Assembly: GCA_958448375.1 (NCBI GenBank)
Contig: CAUDDU010000008.1
Span: forward strand, 1 to 13,410
Source of the DNA: an uncultured Collinsella sp.
Lineage (GTDB): Bacteria; Actinomycetota; Coriobacteriia; Coriobacteriales; Coriobacteriaceae
Length of the DNA: 13,410 nucleotides
Direction of reading: 5' to 3'
This document shows, piece by piece, positions 5,955-12,418 of this stretch. The notes beneath the pieces were generated by a model, which was not told the origin of the DNA, ran no database searches, and saw only the letters and a program-made list of their open reading frames with translations. A program made the position numbers and the translations under genes. Position 1 is the first letter of the stretch, and every line of letters begins with the position of its first letter.

Positions 5955-6929
5955 TTGGATATCATCGAGCTTCTAAAATCTGCCTTCATGGGCCTGGTCG
6001 AGGGCATTACCGAATGGCTGCCTGTTTCGTCGACCGGTCACATGATCTTGGTGGACGAGTTCGTCAAGATGAACGTGAGCGAGACGTTCTGGAATATGTT
6101 CCTGGTCGTGATTCAGCTTGGCGCCATTTTGGCCGTCTGCGTCCTGTTCTTCTACGACCTCAACCCGTTTTCTCCCAGCAAAGGCAAGGAGGGCCGTCGC
6201 GACACCTGGGTGCTGTGGGGCAAGATTGTGCTCGGCTGCATTCCCGCCGCGGCGATCGGTCTGCCGCTTAACGACTGGATGGAGGAGCATTTCTATAATG
6301 CTCCCGTCGTGGCGCTGGCGCTCATTGTGTACGGCGTGCTGTTTATCGTGATTGAGAACTGGCGCGCGAACAAGCGCGACCAGGCCGCTCTTGCCGGTTC
6401 GTTTGGTTCGCGTGCCGTGGTGACGGGCGGACGCCCCGCTGGTGCGCATTTTGCCGCGCCCGCTGCGACTGCCGCCGCAGACGATGATGATAACCTGGAC
6501 TTTGGCTCCATCACTACGCTCGAGGACCTGAGTTGGAAGACCGCGCTGGGTATCGGTTGCTTCCAGGTGCTTTCGCTGATTCCGGGCACATCGCGCTCCG
6601 GCTCCACCATCATCGGCGGCCTGCTGCTGGGCTGCACGCGATCGGTGGCGTCTAAGTTCACGTTTTTCTTGGCTATTCCCGTTATGTTTGGCGCAAGTGC
6701 GCTCAAGCTGGTCAAGTACTTCGTTAAGGGCGGCACGTTCGGCACCAACGAGATCGCCATCCTGGGCGTGGGCTGCGTCGTCGCCTTTGTGGTTTCGCTT
6801 ATCGCCATCAAGTGGCTTATGGGTTTCGTCCGCCGTCATGACTTCAAGTGCTTCGGCGTCTACCGCATCATCCTGGGCATCGTGGTACTCGCGTACTTCT
6901 TTGTCCTGGAGCCGATGCTTGGCCTGTAA
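5955..6929 (+). CDS. uppP: Undecaprenyl-diphosphatase UppP (BacA)
   Basis: 324 residues from the TTG start, longer than the usual 265-290. The integral membrane enzyme dephosphorylates undecaprenyl pyrophosphate to recycle the lipid carrier for peptidoglycan and wall polymers; overexpression gives bacitracin resistance in other bacteria. Signature 1 is EGITEWLPVSSTGHM (16-30), with the catalytic Glu region and Ser/His. Signature 2 is PGTSRSGSTI (210-219) with the key Arg214. Hydrophobic helices run at about 48-67, 88-105, 117-134, 195-225, 233-255, 266-290 and 300-320. Between the first and second halves (about 146-185) is an extra hydrophilic Ala/Gly segment ending in an Asp run (ADDDDNLDF), which accounts for the added length. 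Start TTG 5955 is chosen by the GAGGGGG site and family N-termini; GTG 5934 would add seven residues. A terminator follows. Confidence 0.93.
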   Translation: MDIIELLKSAFMGLVEGITEWLPVSSTGHMILVDEFVKMNVSETFWNMFLVVIQLGAILAVCVLFFYDLNPFSPSKGKEGRRDTWVLWGKIVLGCIPAAAIGLPLNDWMEEHFYNAPVVALALIVYGVLFIVIENWRANKRDQAALAGSFGSRAVVTGGRPAGAHFAAPAATAAADDDDNLDFGSITTLEDLSWKTALGIGCFQVLSLIPGTSRSGSTIIGGLLLGCTRSVASKFTFFLAIPVMFGASALKLVKYFVKGGTFGTNEIAILGVGCVVAFVVSLIAIKWLMGFVRRHDFKCFGVYRIILGIVVLAYFFVLEPMLGL

Positions 6930-6944
6930 CTTGGTTGACGCTGC

Positions 6945-7044
6945 GCGGCGGCCAGAACGACAACTTGTCATTCAAAGAGGGTGGCATGGCCAAAAGGTCT
7001 ATGCCGCCCTCTTTTCATGCCAATTTGTTCGTTCTGGCCGCCGC
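6945..7044 (+). repeat. 100-bp nested palindrome after uppP
   Basis: Perfect 16-bp arms (6945-6960 with 7029-7044), starting 15 bp after the uppP stop, enclose the terminator hairpin 6974-7014. CAA/TTG next to the arms can extend the outer stem with a one-base bulge. The arrangement resembles the palindromes at 5165-5255 and 10136-10265. Confidence 0.8.
6974..7018 (+). terminator. Rho-independent terminator of uppP
   Basis: A 14-bp stem (6974-6987 with 7001-7014) ends in CTTTTC. The loop can form a further GGCC/GGTC pairing around AAAA. The only odd pair (T6982-G7006) is a wobble on the plus strand. It is the inner hairpin of the larger palindrome. Confidence 0.82.
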
Positions 7045-7227
7045 TCGCTACCGTTGCCATGACATCGGTGCCCCCCCCAATGCACCAAATCCGCTGGGGC
7101 GGGCCTGACGGTGGCGCACGGAGTCGTGGTGTGATTTGCGTCGGTGTCCGCGCGGCTCGGTATACTGATACGGCTCAAACTATGGCGCTGCCCGCAGGCG
7201 CGCCGTCCGTCAGATGAGGAGTCGCCC
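7045..7227 (+). promoter_or_regulatory. pcrA upstream region with candidate -10 box
   Basis: TATACT at 7161-7166 is a good -10 hexamer, 62 bp before the pcrA ATG. The nearest -35-like TTGCGT (7136-7141) is 19 bp away, longer than ideal. A run of eight C (7071-7078) lies upstream and is non-coding. GAGGAG (7216-7221) is the ribosome site. Confidence 0.4.
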
Positions 7228-10128
7228 ATGACCCAGCCCTTGCCCTGGGAAAAGAAAGCCGCGGTACCCGTGCCGCCCGCGCCGGAACCCGTGCCGCTCG
7301 ATGCATACACCGCCCCTGCTGTGCCGGAGCCCGAGCTCGTCCCGCTCGACATCTACGACGCTCCCGCGCCGGCACCCAAACCCGCCAAGCCGCTCGTCGA
7401 CCTCGACAGCCTTAATCCCGCCCAGCGCGAGGCGGTCCTGACCACCGAGGGTCCGTTGCTGGTCCTTGCCGGCGCCGGCTCGGGCAAGACCCGCGTCTTG
7501 ACCTTCCGCATCGCACATATGCTCGGCGACCTGGGTGTTAAGCCCTGGCAGATCCTTGCCATCACGTTTACCAACAAGGCCGCGGCCGAGATGCGTGAGC
7601 GTCTGGCGGCGCTCATTCCCAGCGGCACCCGTGGCATGTGGGTGTGCACCTTCCATGCCATGTGCGTGCGTATGCTGCGCGAGGACGCTGATCTGCTGGG
7701 CTACACCGGTCAGTTCACCATCTACGATGACGACGATTCCAAGCGCATGGTGCGCGATATTATGCAGGCGCTCGGTATCGAGCAAAAGCAATTCCCCATC
7801 AATATGATCCGCAGCAAGATCAGTTCGGCCAAAAACGCCATGATCGGCCCCGAGGACATGCTCAAATCCGCCGACAGCCCCAACGACAAAAAGGCCGCGC
7901 AGGTCTACCTGGAGCTGGAACGCCGCCTGCGCGCCGCCAACGCTATGGACTTCGACGACCTGCTCGTGCGCACGCTTGAGCTGCTGCGCACCCGCCCCGA
8001 GGTGCTCGATAAGTACCAAGAGCGTTTCCGCTACATTAGCGTCGACGAGTATCAGGACACCAACCACGTCCAGTACGAGATCGCCAACCTGCTGGCCGCC
8101 AAGTACCAAAACCTCATGGTCGTAGGCGACGATGACCAGTCCATTTATAGCTGGCGCGGCGCCGACATCACCAACATCCTGGACTTTGAGAAGGACTTTA
8201 AAAACTGCAAGACCGTTAAGCTGGAGCAGAACTACCGCTCTACGGGTCATATCCTGAGCGCCGCCAACGCCGTGGTGCGCCACAACTCGCAACGCAAGGA
8301 CAAGCGTCTGTTTACGGCCGAGGGCGACGGCGAGAAGATCCAGGCCTTCCAGGCAAGCGATGAGCGCGACGAGGGCCGCTGGATTGCCGGCGAGATCGAA
8401 AAGCTGCACTCCAAGGGCACGAGTTACGACGATATCGCTGTGTTCTACCGCACCAACGCCCAGTCGCGTATCCTCGAAGATATGTTCCTGCGCGCAGGCG
8501 TGCCCTACAAGATCGTGGGCGGCACGCGATTCTTCGACCGTGCCGAGATCCGCGACGTCATGGCCTACCTCAAGATGATCGTGAACCCGGCAGACGATAT
8601 GAGCGTCAAGCGCGTTATCAACACGCCGCGCCGCGGCATCGGCTCCACCTCGATCCAAAAGATTGAGCAGCTGGCGCGCGACAACCGTTGCTCGTTCTTC
8701 CAAGCCTGCGAGATCGCAACAGCCGAGACGGGCATGTTTAGCGCCAAGGTGCGCAACGGCCTGTCGAGCTTTGTGGCGCTGGTGCGCGAGGGTCGCCGCA
8801 TGGACGGCGAGCTCAAGGACGTCGTCGAGATGATCGTCGATAAGACGGGCCTGCTGCAGGCTTTCCGCGCCGAGGGCACCATGGAGTCCGAGAGCCGCGC
8901 CGAGAACATCCAGGAATTCCTGGGCGTCGCCGCCGAATTTGAGGAGACGCACGAGGATATCGAAGGTACGCTCGAGAGCTTGGAAGAGCTGCGCGCTGCC
9001 GGTGTTGCCGATGTGCCTGCTAGCGCCGAGCCCGAGCCTGTCGTGGTGAGCGCGCCTGCGCCCGAACCGGGGCCATCTGCCCCGGTATCCTCGTTTGAGG
9101 CGCTCGTTGGCGCGCGTGACGCCGCGGGCTCCAATCCGCTCGATAGCTTGGCCGCTCCGGCGCTGTCTCCGCAGGATGCCCTGGCCGCCGCCATCGCGGG
9201 CAACGCGTATGCCGCGCCGACGGAGATGCCGGCGGGTGCCGTGCATGCCGACGAGATCGAGCGCACCTACGGTCCGCTCACCTGTAAGGCGCTGCCGGCG
9301 CTCATGGAGTGGCTGGCCCTGCGCTCCGACTTGGATTCCCTGGCCGGCGAGACGCATGCCATTACCATGATGACCATCCACTCCGCCAAGGGCCTGGAGT
9401 TCCCGGCGGTGTTCGTGGCCGGCATGGAGGAGGGTATCTTCCCGCACGTGCACGACTTTGGCGGTAGTGACGATCCGGGCAAGCTCGAGGAGGAGCGTCG
9501 CTTGGCCTACGTCGCCATCACGCGTGCTCGCAAGCGCCTGTTCCTGACCTATGCGGCCACGCGTCGCACCTACGGCTCGACCTCTGCCAACCCGCGCTCG
9601 CGCTTCCTCAACGAGATTCCGTTTGAGGATATCGAGTTTAGCGGCATCGGTTCTGCCGGTTTTGAGGGCACGGGCTGGGAGAAGCGCGGCGACCGTCACG
9701 GCACCTTTGGCTCGGGCATGGGCTCGGATATGTACGGCGGCAAGGTGTTTGGCTCGCATACGCGCTCGACCGGCGGTTCCGGTTCGCGCGGCGGATCGAG
9801 CTTTGACGATTTCTTTGGCGGCAGCAGTTACGGGACCGAGCGCCATCGTGGGGTTTCGCCTGACGCCGGCCGTGTTGCCTCGACTTTTGGTTCGGGCGCG
9901 TCGCGAGCCAAAAAGCCGTCTTCCAAGGTGTCCCCGACGGTGGAGCGCAAGGTCGATCGTGCCAGCGCATCGCAGGACTTTGCCGCGGGCGATACCGTGA
10001 GCCACAAGACCTTTGGCACGGGCACCGTGATCTCGGTCGCCGGAGACATGATCGAGGTCCAATTCGAAAAGACCGGCCAGACCAAAAAGCTAATGAAAGG
10101 TTTTGCACCGATCGTCAAGCTGTCGTGA
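7228..10128 (+). CDS. pcrA: ATP-dependent DNA helicase PcrA/UvrD (superfamily 1A)
   Basis: 966 residues against about 720-780 for typical PcrA. SF1A motifs are complete and in order: Q motif LNPAQREAV (62-70), Walker A AGAGSGKT (81-88), Ia ITFTNKAAAEMRERL (112-126), Walker B VDEYQDTN (272-279), III VVGDDDQSIYSWRGAD (298-313), IV EQNYRS (333-338), V HSAKGLEFPAVF (718-729) and VI YVAITRARKR (761-770). The C-terminal 50 residues (GDTVSHKTFGTGTVISVAGD, 921-940, to VKLS) are the Tudor-like PcrA domain that contacts RNA polymerase. It unwinds DNA 3'-5' in excision repair, replication restart and clearing of RNA polymerase. Oddities are a Pro-rich 60-residue N-terminal tail with an imperfect repeat, an Ala/Pro-rich insertion at about 590-690 before motif V, and a Gly/Ser-rich linker (about 820-880). 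Start ATG 7228 has GAGGAG at 6 nt; an upstream GTG at 7144 lacks a site. Confidence 0.95.
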   Translation: MTQPLPWEKKAAVPVPPAPEPVPLDAYTAPAVPEPELVPLDIYDAPAPAPKPAKPLVDLDSLNPAQREAVLTTEGPLLVLAGAGSGKTRVLTFRIAHMLGDLGVKPWQILAITFTNKAAAEMRERLAALIPSGTRGMWVCTFHAMCVRMLREDADLLGYTGQFTIYDDDDSKRMVRDIMQALGIEQKQFPINMIRSKISSAKNAMIGPEDMLKSADSPNDKKAAQVYLELERRLRAANAMDFDDLLVRTLELLRTRPEVLDKYQERFRYISVDEYQDTNHVQYEIANLLAAKYQNLMVVGDDDQSIYSWRGADITNILDFEKDFKNCKTVKLEQNYRSTGHILSAANAVVRHNSQRKDKRLFTAEGDGEKIQAFQASDERDEGRWIAGEIEKLHSKGTSYDDIAVFYRTNAQSRILEDMFLRAGVPYKIVGGTRFFDRAEIRDVMAYLKMIVNPADDMSVKRVINTPRRGIGSTSIQKIEQLARDNRCSFFQACEIATAETGMFSAKVRNGLSSFVALVREGRRMDGELKDVVEMIVDKTGLLQAFRAEGTMESESRAENIQEFLGVAAEFEETHEDIEGTLESLEELRAAGVADVPASAEPEPVVVSAPAPEPGPSAPVSSFEALVGARDAAGSNPLDSLAAPALSPQDALAAAIAGNAYAAPTEMPAGAVHADEIERTYGPLTCKALPALMEWLALRSDLDSLAGETHAITMMTIHSAKGLEFPAVFVAGMEEGIFPHVHDFGGSDDPGKLEEERRLAYVAITRARKRLFLTYAATRRTYGSTSANPRSRFLNEIPFEDIEFSGIGSAGFEGTGWEKRGDRHGTFGSGMGSDMYGGKVFGSHTRSTGGSGSRGGSSFDDFFGGSSYGTERHRGVSPDAGRVASTFGSGASRAKKPSSKVSPTVERKVDRASASQDFAAGDTVSHKTFGTGTVISVAGDMIEVQFEKTGQTKKLMKGFAPIVKLS

Positions 10129-10135
10129 TCCCGGC

Positions 10136-10265
10136 GGACCTGGGCGGGCGTATGGGGCAACATCGCCTGCTCGGGCAGTCCTGCGCAAGACGGAGAGCAC
10201 ATTAAGTGCTCTCCTTTGCGTGCGGAACTCGCGATCGATGTTGTCCCATACGCCCGCCCAGGTCC
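10136..10265 (+). repeat. 130-bp palindrome after pcrA
   Basis: 30-bp arms (10136-10165 with 10236-10265) differ at one pair, G10157/T10244, a wobble on the plus strand only. Inside are a partial stem (10177-10184 with 10222-10229), CGCAA/TTGCG (10184-10188, 10216-10220) and a 9-bp hairpin GGAGAGCAC/GTGCTCTCC (10192-10200, 10206-10214). It begins 7 bp after the pcrA stop, in the convergent pcrA/manA gap. Confidence 0.88.
10192..10218 (+). terminator. Possible terminator hairpin at the tip of the pcrA palindrome
   Basis: A perfect 9-bp stem with loop ATTAA is followed by only TTTG. The short T-tract makes it a weak terminator on its own; a stronger one follows at 10350. Confidence 0.4.
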
Positions 10266-10349
10266 TTGGGTAACGTTGCTTGCGAACGCCGCTCCGCTCG
10301 TCCGCTTTTTGATTTGGAGAACCGGGTGGGCTGAAATGTAGATACGAGT

Positions 10350-10404
10350 AGGGGCTCCTCCGTTGATGAACGGGGGAGCCCCTTGTTTCGTTTTGGTTGT
10401 TGTT
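10350..10404 (+). terminator. Rho-independent terminator between convergent pcrA and manA
   Basis: A 15-bp stem (10350-10364 with 10369-10383), loop GATG, then a T-rich TGTTTCGTTTTGG tail on the plus strand. One U-G wobble (10359/10374), plus strand only, fits termination of pcrA. It sits 26 bp beyond the manA stop and may also hold back minus-strand transcription. Confidence 0.82.
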
Positions 10405-10409
10405 GTGAC

Positions 10410-11342
10410 CTAGAGGTGGCTGATGATCAGTTCCATCTTGCCTTCGAGGTCGATGGAGCTGACGGTGTTCGGGGCCAGCAGGTGGCTTCCCTTGTGGACG
10501 GGGTCGCCGCAGACGGTGCCTTCGCCGTCGATGACCGACAGGCACATGAAGGGCCAGCGCTGGTCGAGGGTCTTGCTGCCGTTGACGCGCACGCGATCGA
10601 CGGTGTAGCAGGGGTTGGACTCGAGCTCGGTCACGCCGTCCACCTCGGGCGCGGTCACCGTGCCGTCGGTCGGAGCCTGAGCATCAAAGTCGATGCAGTC
10701 GAGGCTCTGCTCAATGTGCAGCGGGCGCAGCTTTCCGTCGGTGCCGGGACGGTCGTAGTCGTACAGGCGATATGTCACGTCGCTCGACTGCTGCGTCTCC
10801 AGAATCAGCGTGCCGGTCTTGATGGCGTGAACGGTGCCGGAGTCGATCTGGAAAAAGTCTCCCTTGTGAATCGGCAGCACGTTGAGCATCTCGTCCCAAC
10901 GGCCCCCCTCGATCATCTGCGCGGCCTCGGCGCGGTCGTGCGCGCGCTGGCCGACGATGATCGTGGCATCGGGCTCGCAGTCCAGTACATACCAGCACTC
11001 GGTTTTGCCCAGGCTGCCGTTCTCGTGCTTGGCGGCGTACTCGTCGTTGGGATGAATCTGGATCGAAAGGTCGTCCTTGGCGTCCAGAATCTTGATGAGC
11101 AGCGGGAACTCCTTGCCCTCGCAGTTGCCAAAGAGCTCGCGGTGCTCGGCCCACAGCCACGACAGCGTGTGGCCGGCGTACGGTCCCTCCGCAATCTGGC
11201 AGTCGCCGTTGGGATGGGCCGAGATGGCCCAGCACTCACCGATGGGACCCTCGGGAATGTCGTAGCCAAACACGGTCTCCAGCTGGCGGCCGCCCCAGAT
11301 CTTCTCGTGGAAGATCGGCGTGAGTTTAATCAAATCGGACAT
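10410..11342 (-). CDS. manA: Mannose-6-phosphate isomerase, class I (short ManA type)
   Basis: 310 residues, the length of the short Firmicutes-type ManA. It interconverts mannose 6-phosphate and fructose 6-phosphate in the cytoplasm, using one metal (Zn). Metal ligands appear in the usual frame: His97 in SIQIHPNDEYA, Glu115 in GKTECWY and His172 in DSGTVHAI. YRLYDYDRPG (191-200) carries the conserved active-site Arg192. The N-terminus KLTPIFHEKIWGG (6-18) is characteristic. GGGAG lies 7 nt before ATG 11342 but only 1 nt before ATG 11348, so 11342 is chosen. It follows the GntR regulator by 74 bp on the same strand, so the two may be cotranscribed. It is convergent with pcrA. Confidence 0.95.
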   Translation of the reverse strand: MSDLIKLTPIFHEKIWGGRQLETVFGYDIPEGPIGECWAISAHPNGDCQIAEGPYAGHTLSWLWAEHRELFGNCEGKEFPLLIKILDAKDDLSIQIHPNDEYAAKHENGSLGKTECWYVLDCEPDATIIVGQRAHDRAEAAQMIEGGRWDEMLNVLPIHKGDFFQIDSGTVHAIKTGTLILETQQSSDVTYRLYDYDRPGTDGKLRPLHIEQSLDCIDFDAQAPTDGTVTAPEVDGVTELESNPCYTVDRVRVNGSKTLDQRWPFMCLSVIDGEGTVCGDPVHKGSHLLAPNTVSSIDLEGKMELIISHL

Positions 11343-11416
11343 GTGCATACTCCCATAAGGTTGTGCGGGTGCCGCGTAAGACGGCTCAAAACGAGCGCCC
11401 GCGTGACTACAAAAAC

Positions 11417-12136
11417 CTATGCCAACGTTACGTTGTGCAACTCAAAGCGATCGCCAACGTTGCGCGAGATCGAATACTCAAAGGCGGCGCCGCTGTCCAA
11501 AAAGCCAATCTGGGTGAGCTCGAGCAGGGGAGAGCCAAGTTTGGTGTCCAGACGCTCGGCTTCTTCCTCGGTTGCTGCCACGGCGCGAATGGTACGGTGG
11601 AAGCTCGAAATCTTCAGCCCACATTGCTCGCGGATGAAGCGGTAGACCGATCCGTACAGGTCCTTCTTTTTAAGGCCTGGAATCAGCTCGAGGGGCATGT
11701 AGGTGTACTCGATAACGATGGGCTTCTCATCGGCCTGACGCACGCGCACGACGTGATAGGCAAAGTCATCCTCGGCAATTCCCAGCTGGGCTGCGATGTC
11801 CGCTGGTGGATTAACGATCGAGAAATCGTAGACCACCGAGGTCACCTTCTCCTCGCGATGCTCATACGAAAAACCCTGGGTACGGTCGTTTTTGCCCTGG
11901 AAAAACGCCTGGCCGGGAAGCCCCGCCGTGTCCTTAACGTAGGTACCCGATCCACGCCGGCTGGTAATAAGACCTTCTTCGGTGATTTGTTCAATAGCTC
12001 GTTTGACGGTGATTTTGGAAACGTTATAGAGCTTGCAGAACTCAACGACGGTAGGAAGCTTGTCGCCCGGTTTAAGAGCGCCATCCTCGATAGTGCGACG
12101 AATATCTGCAGCTATCGCTTCGTATTTGGGAATCAT
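11417..12136 (-). CDS. GntR family transcriptional regulator, HutC subfamily (UTRA domain)
   Basis: 239 residues. The N-terminal winged helix-turn-helix (1-67) reads PKYEAIAADIRRTIEDGALKPG then DKLPT...LYNVSKITVKRAIEQITEEGLI and the wing RGSGTYV (61-67), the classic GntR signature. The effector part (about 87-232) is a UTRA domain of the HutC/YvoA group, with the usual hydrophobic VVRVRQADEKPIVIEYTYM (129-147) segment and a terminal LELTQIGFLDSGAAFEYSIS (205-224). Such regulators usually respond to phosphorylated sugars or small acids. Position suggests control of manA (downstream) and of the divergent ROK kinase; this is inferred. AAGGAGG, 5 nt before ATG 12136, is a very strong ribosome site. 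Confidence 0.93.
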   Translation of the reverse strand: MIPKYEAIAADIRRTIEDGALKPGDKLPTVVEFCKLYNVSKITVKRAIEQITEEGLITSRRGSGTYVKDTAGLPGQAFFQGKNDRTQGFSYEHREEKVTSVVYDFSIVNPPADIAAQLGIAEDDFAYHVVRVRQADEKPIVIEYTYMPLELIPGLKKKDLYGSVYRFIREQCGLKISSFHRTIRAVAATEEEAERLDTKLGSPLLELTQIGFLDSGAAFEYSISRNVGDRFELHNVTLA

Positions 12137-12254
12137 GGAACCTCCTTTCCAACTTGGTTGAGTATAAAAGAAAGTATAGTTAACACCTAAGCATCTCTAT
12201 TATATATTTAAAAAGTTCGAGAAAGATATAATTAAAAGTCGCTTTGCATATAAA

Positions 12255-12268
12255 TTAGAGCGCTCTAA
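12255..12268. promoter_or_regulatory. Candidate operator palindrome
   Basis: TTAGAGCGCTCTAA is a perfect two-fold symmetric 14-mer just downstream of a TATAAA box. It could bind the GntR protein encoded alongside; its CG-centred form also resembles LacI-type operators. Confidence 0.45.
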
Positions 12269-12323
12269 ATAGATAAACATCTGAGTAATGTCGTGTTAAG
12301 CGGCCATTCGCGTTTTCCCAGAT

Positions 12324-12365
12324 AAAACCTGCCAAAACAAACCTGTCCCTTTTTGGTAGGTTTTT
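12324..12365 (+). terminator. Terminator-like leader hairpin ahead of the ROK kinase
   Basis: A 14-bp stem (12324-12337 with 12351-12364), 13-nt loop, then T5 (12361-12365, partly in the stem). The G12331-T57 pair is a wobble on the plus strand only. The loop contains CAAACCTGTCC, which can pair with the same right arm in an alternative hairpin. No plus-strand gene ends nearby, so it would act on the kinase leader. Confidence 0.55.
12333..12349 (+). repeat. AACCTGTCCC repeat, copy 1
   Basis: CAAAACAAACCTGTCCC lies in the loop of the kinase leader hairpin and matches a second copy after the kinase gene. It resembles short dispersed intergenic repeats. Confidence 0.4.
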
Positions 12366-12418
12366 GCCTTGGGAGCGGTACCATACAGGCAATGTTTAAA
12401 CGAGAAAGGCGGGCTCCC

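Larger units (their letters stand above)
12137..12418. promoter_or_regulatory. Divergent gntR / ROK kinase control region
   Basis: 282 bp; the first 150 are markedly AT-rich compared with the coding DNA around them. A perfect 14-bp palindrome TTAGAGCGCTCTAA is at 12255-12268, next to TATAAA (12249-12254). AGTATA is directly repeated at 12161-12166 and 12173-12178. On the minus strand TATAAT (12204-12199) is a good gntR -10 without a clear -35; on the plus strand TATAAT occurs at 12227-12232. A terminator-like hairpin occupies 12324-12365. These fit an autoregulated divergent promoter pair. Confidence 0.5.

Noticed and set aside
5973..6971. 332-residue minus-strand frame over uppP
   Set aside because: Antisense to a signature-bearing membrane enzyme; charged and featureless.
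7071..7078. Run of eight C as a phase-variable tract
   Set aside because: It is outside any gene and not placed between promoter hexamers; no evidence for switching from one sequence.
7144..7227. Upstream GTG start for pcrA adding 28 residues
   Set aside because: It lies before the TATACT box, has no ribosome site, and the added residues look non-coding; ATG 7228 has GAGGAG at ideal spacing.
7210..10062. 950-residue open frame antisense to pcrA
   Set aside because: It mirrors the complete helicase gene, with composition rich in His/Arg/Gly/Leu and no motif; a codon-bias shadow.
10383..11645. 420-residue plus-strand frame over manA and the end of gntR
   Set aside because: It overlaps a terminator and two genes on the opposite strand and has no start site.
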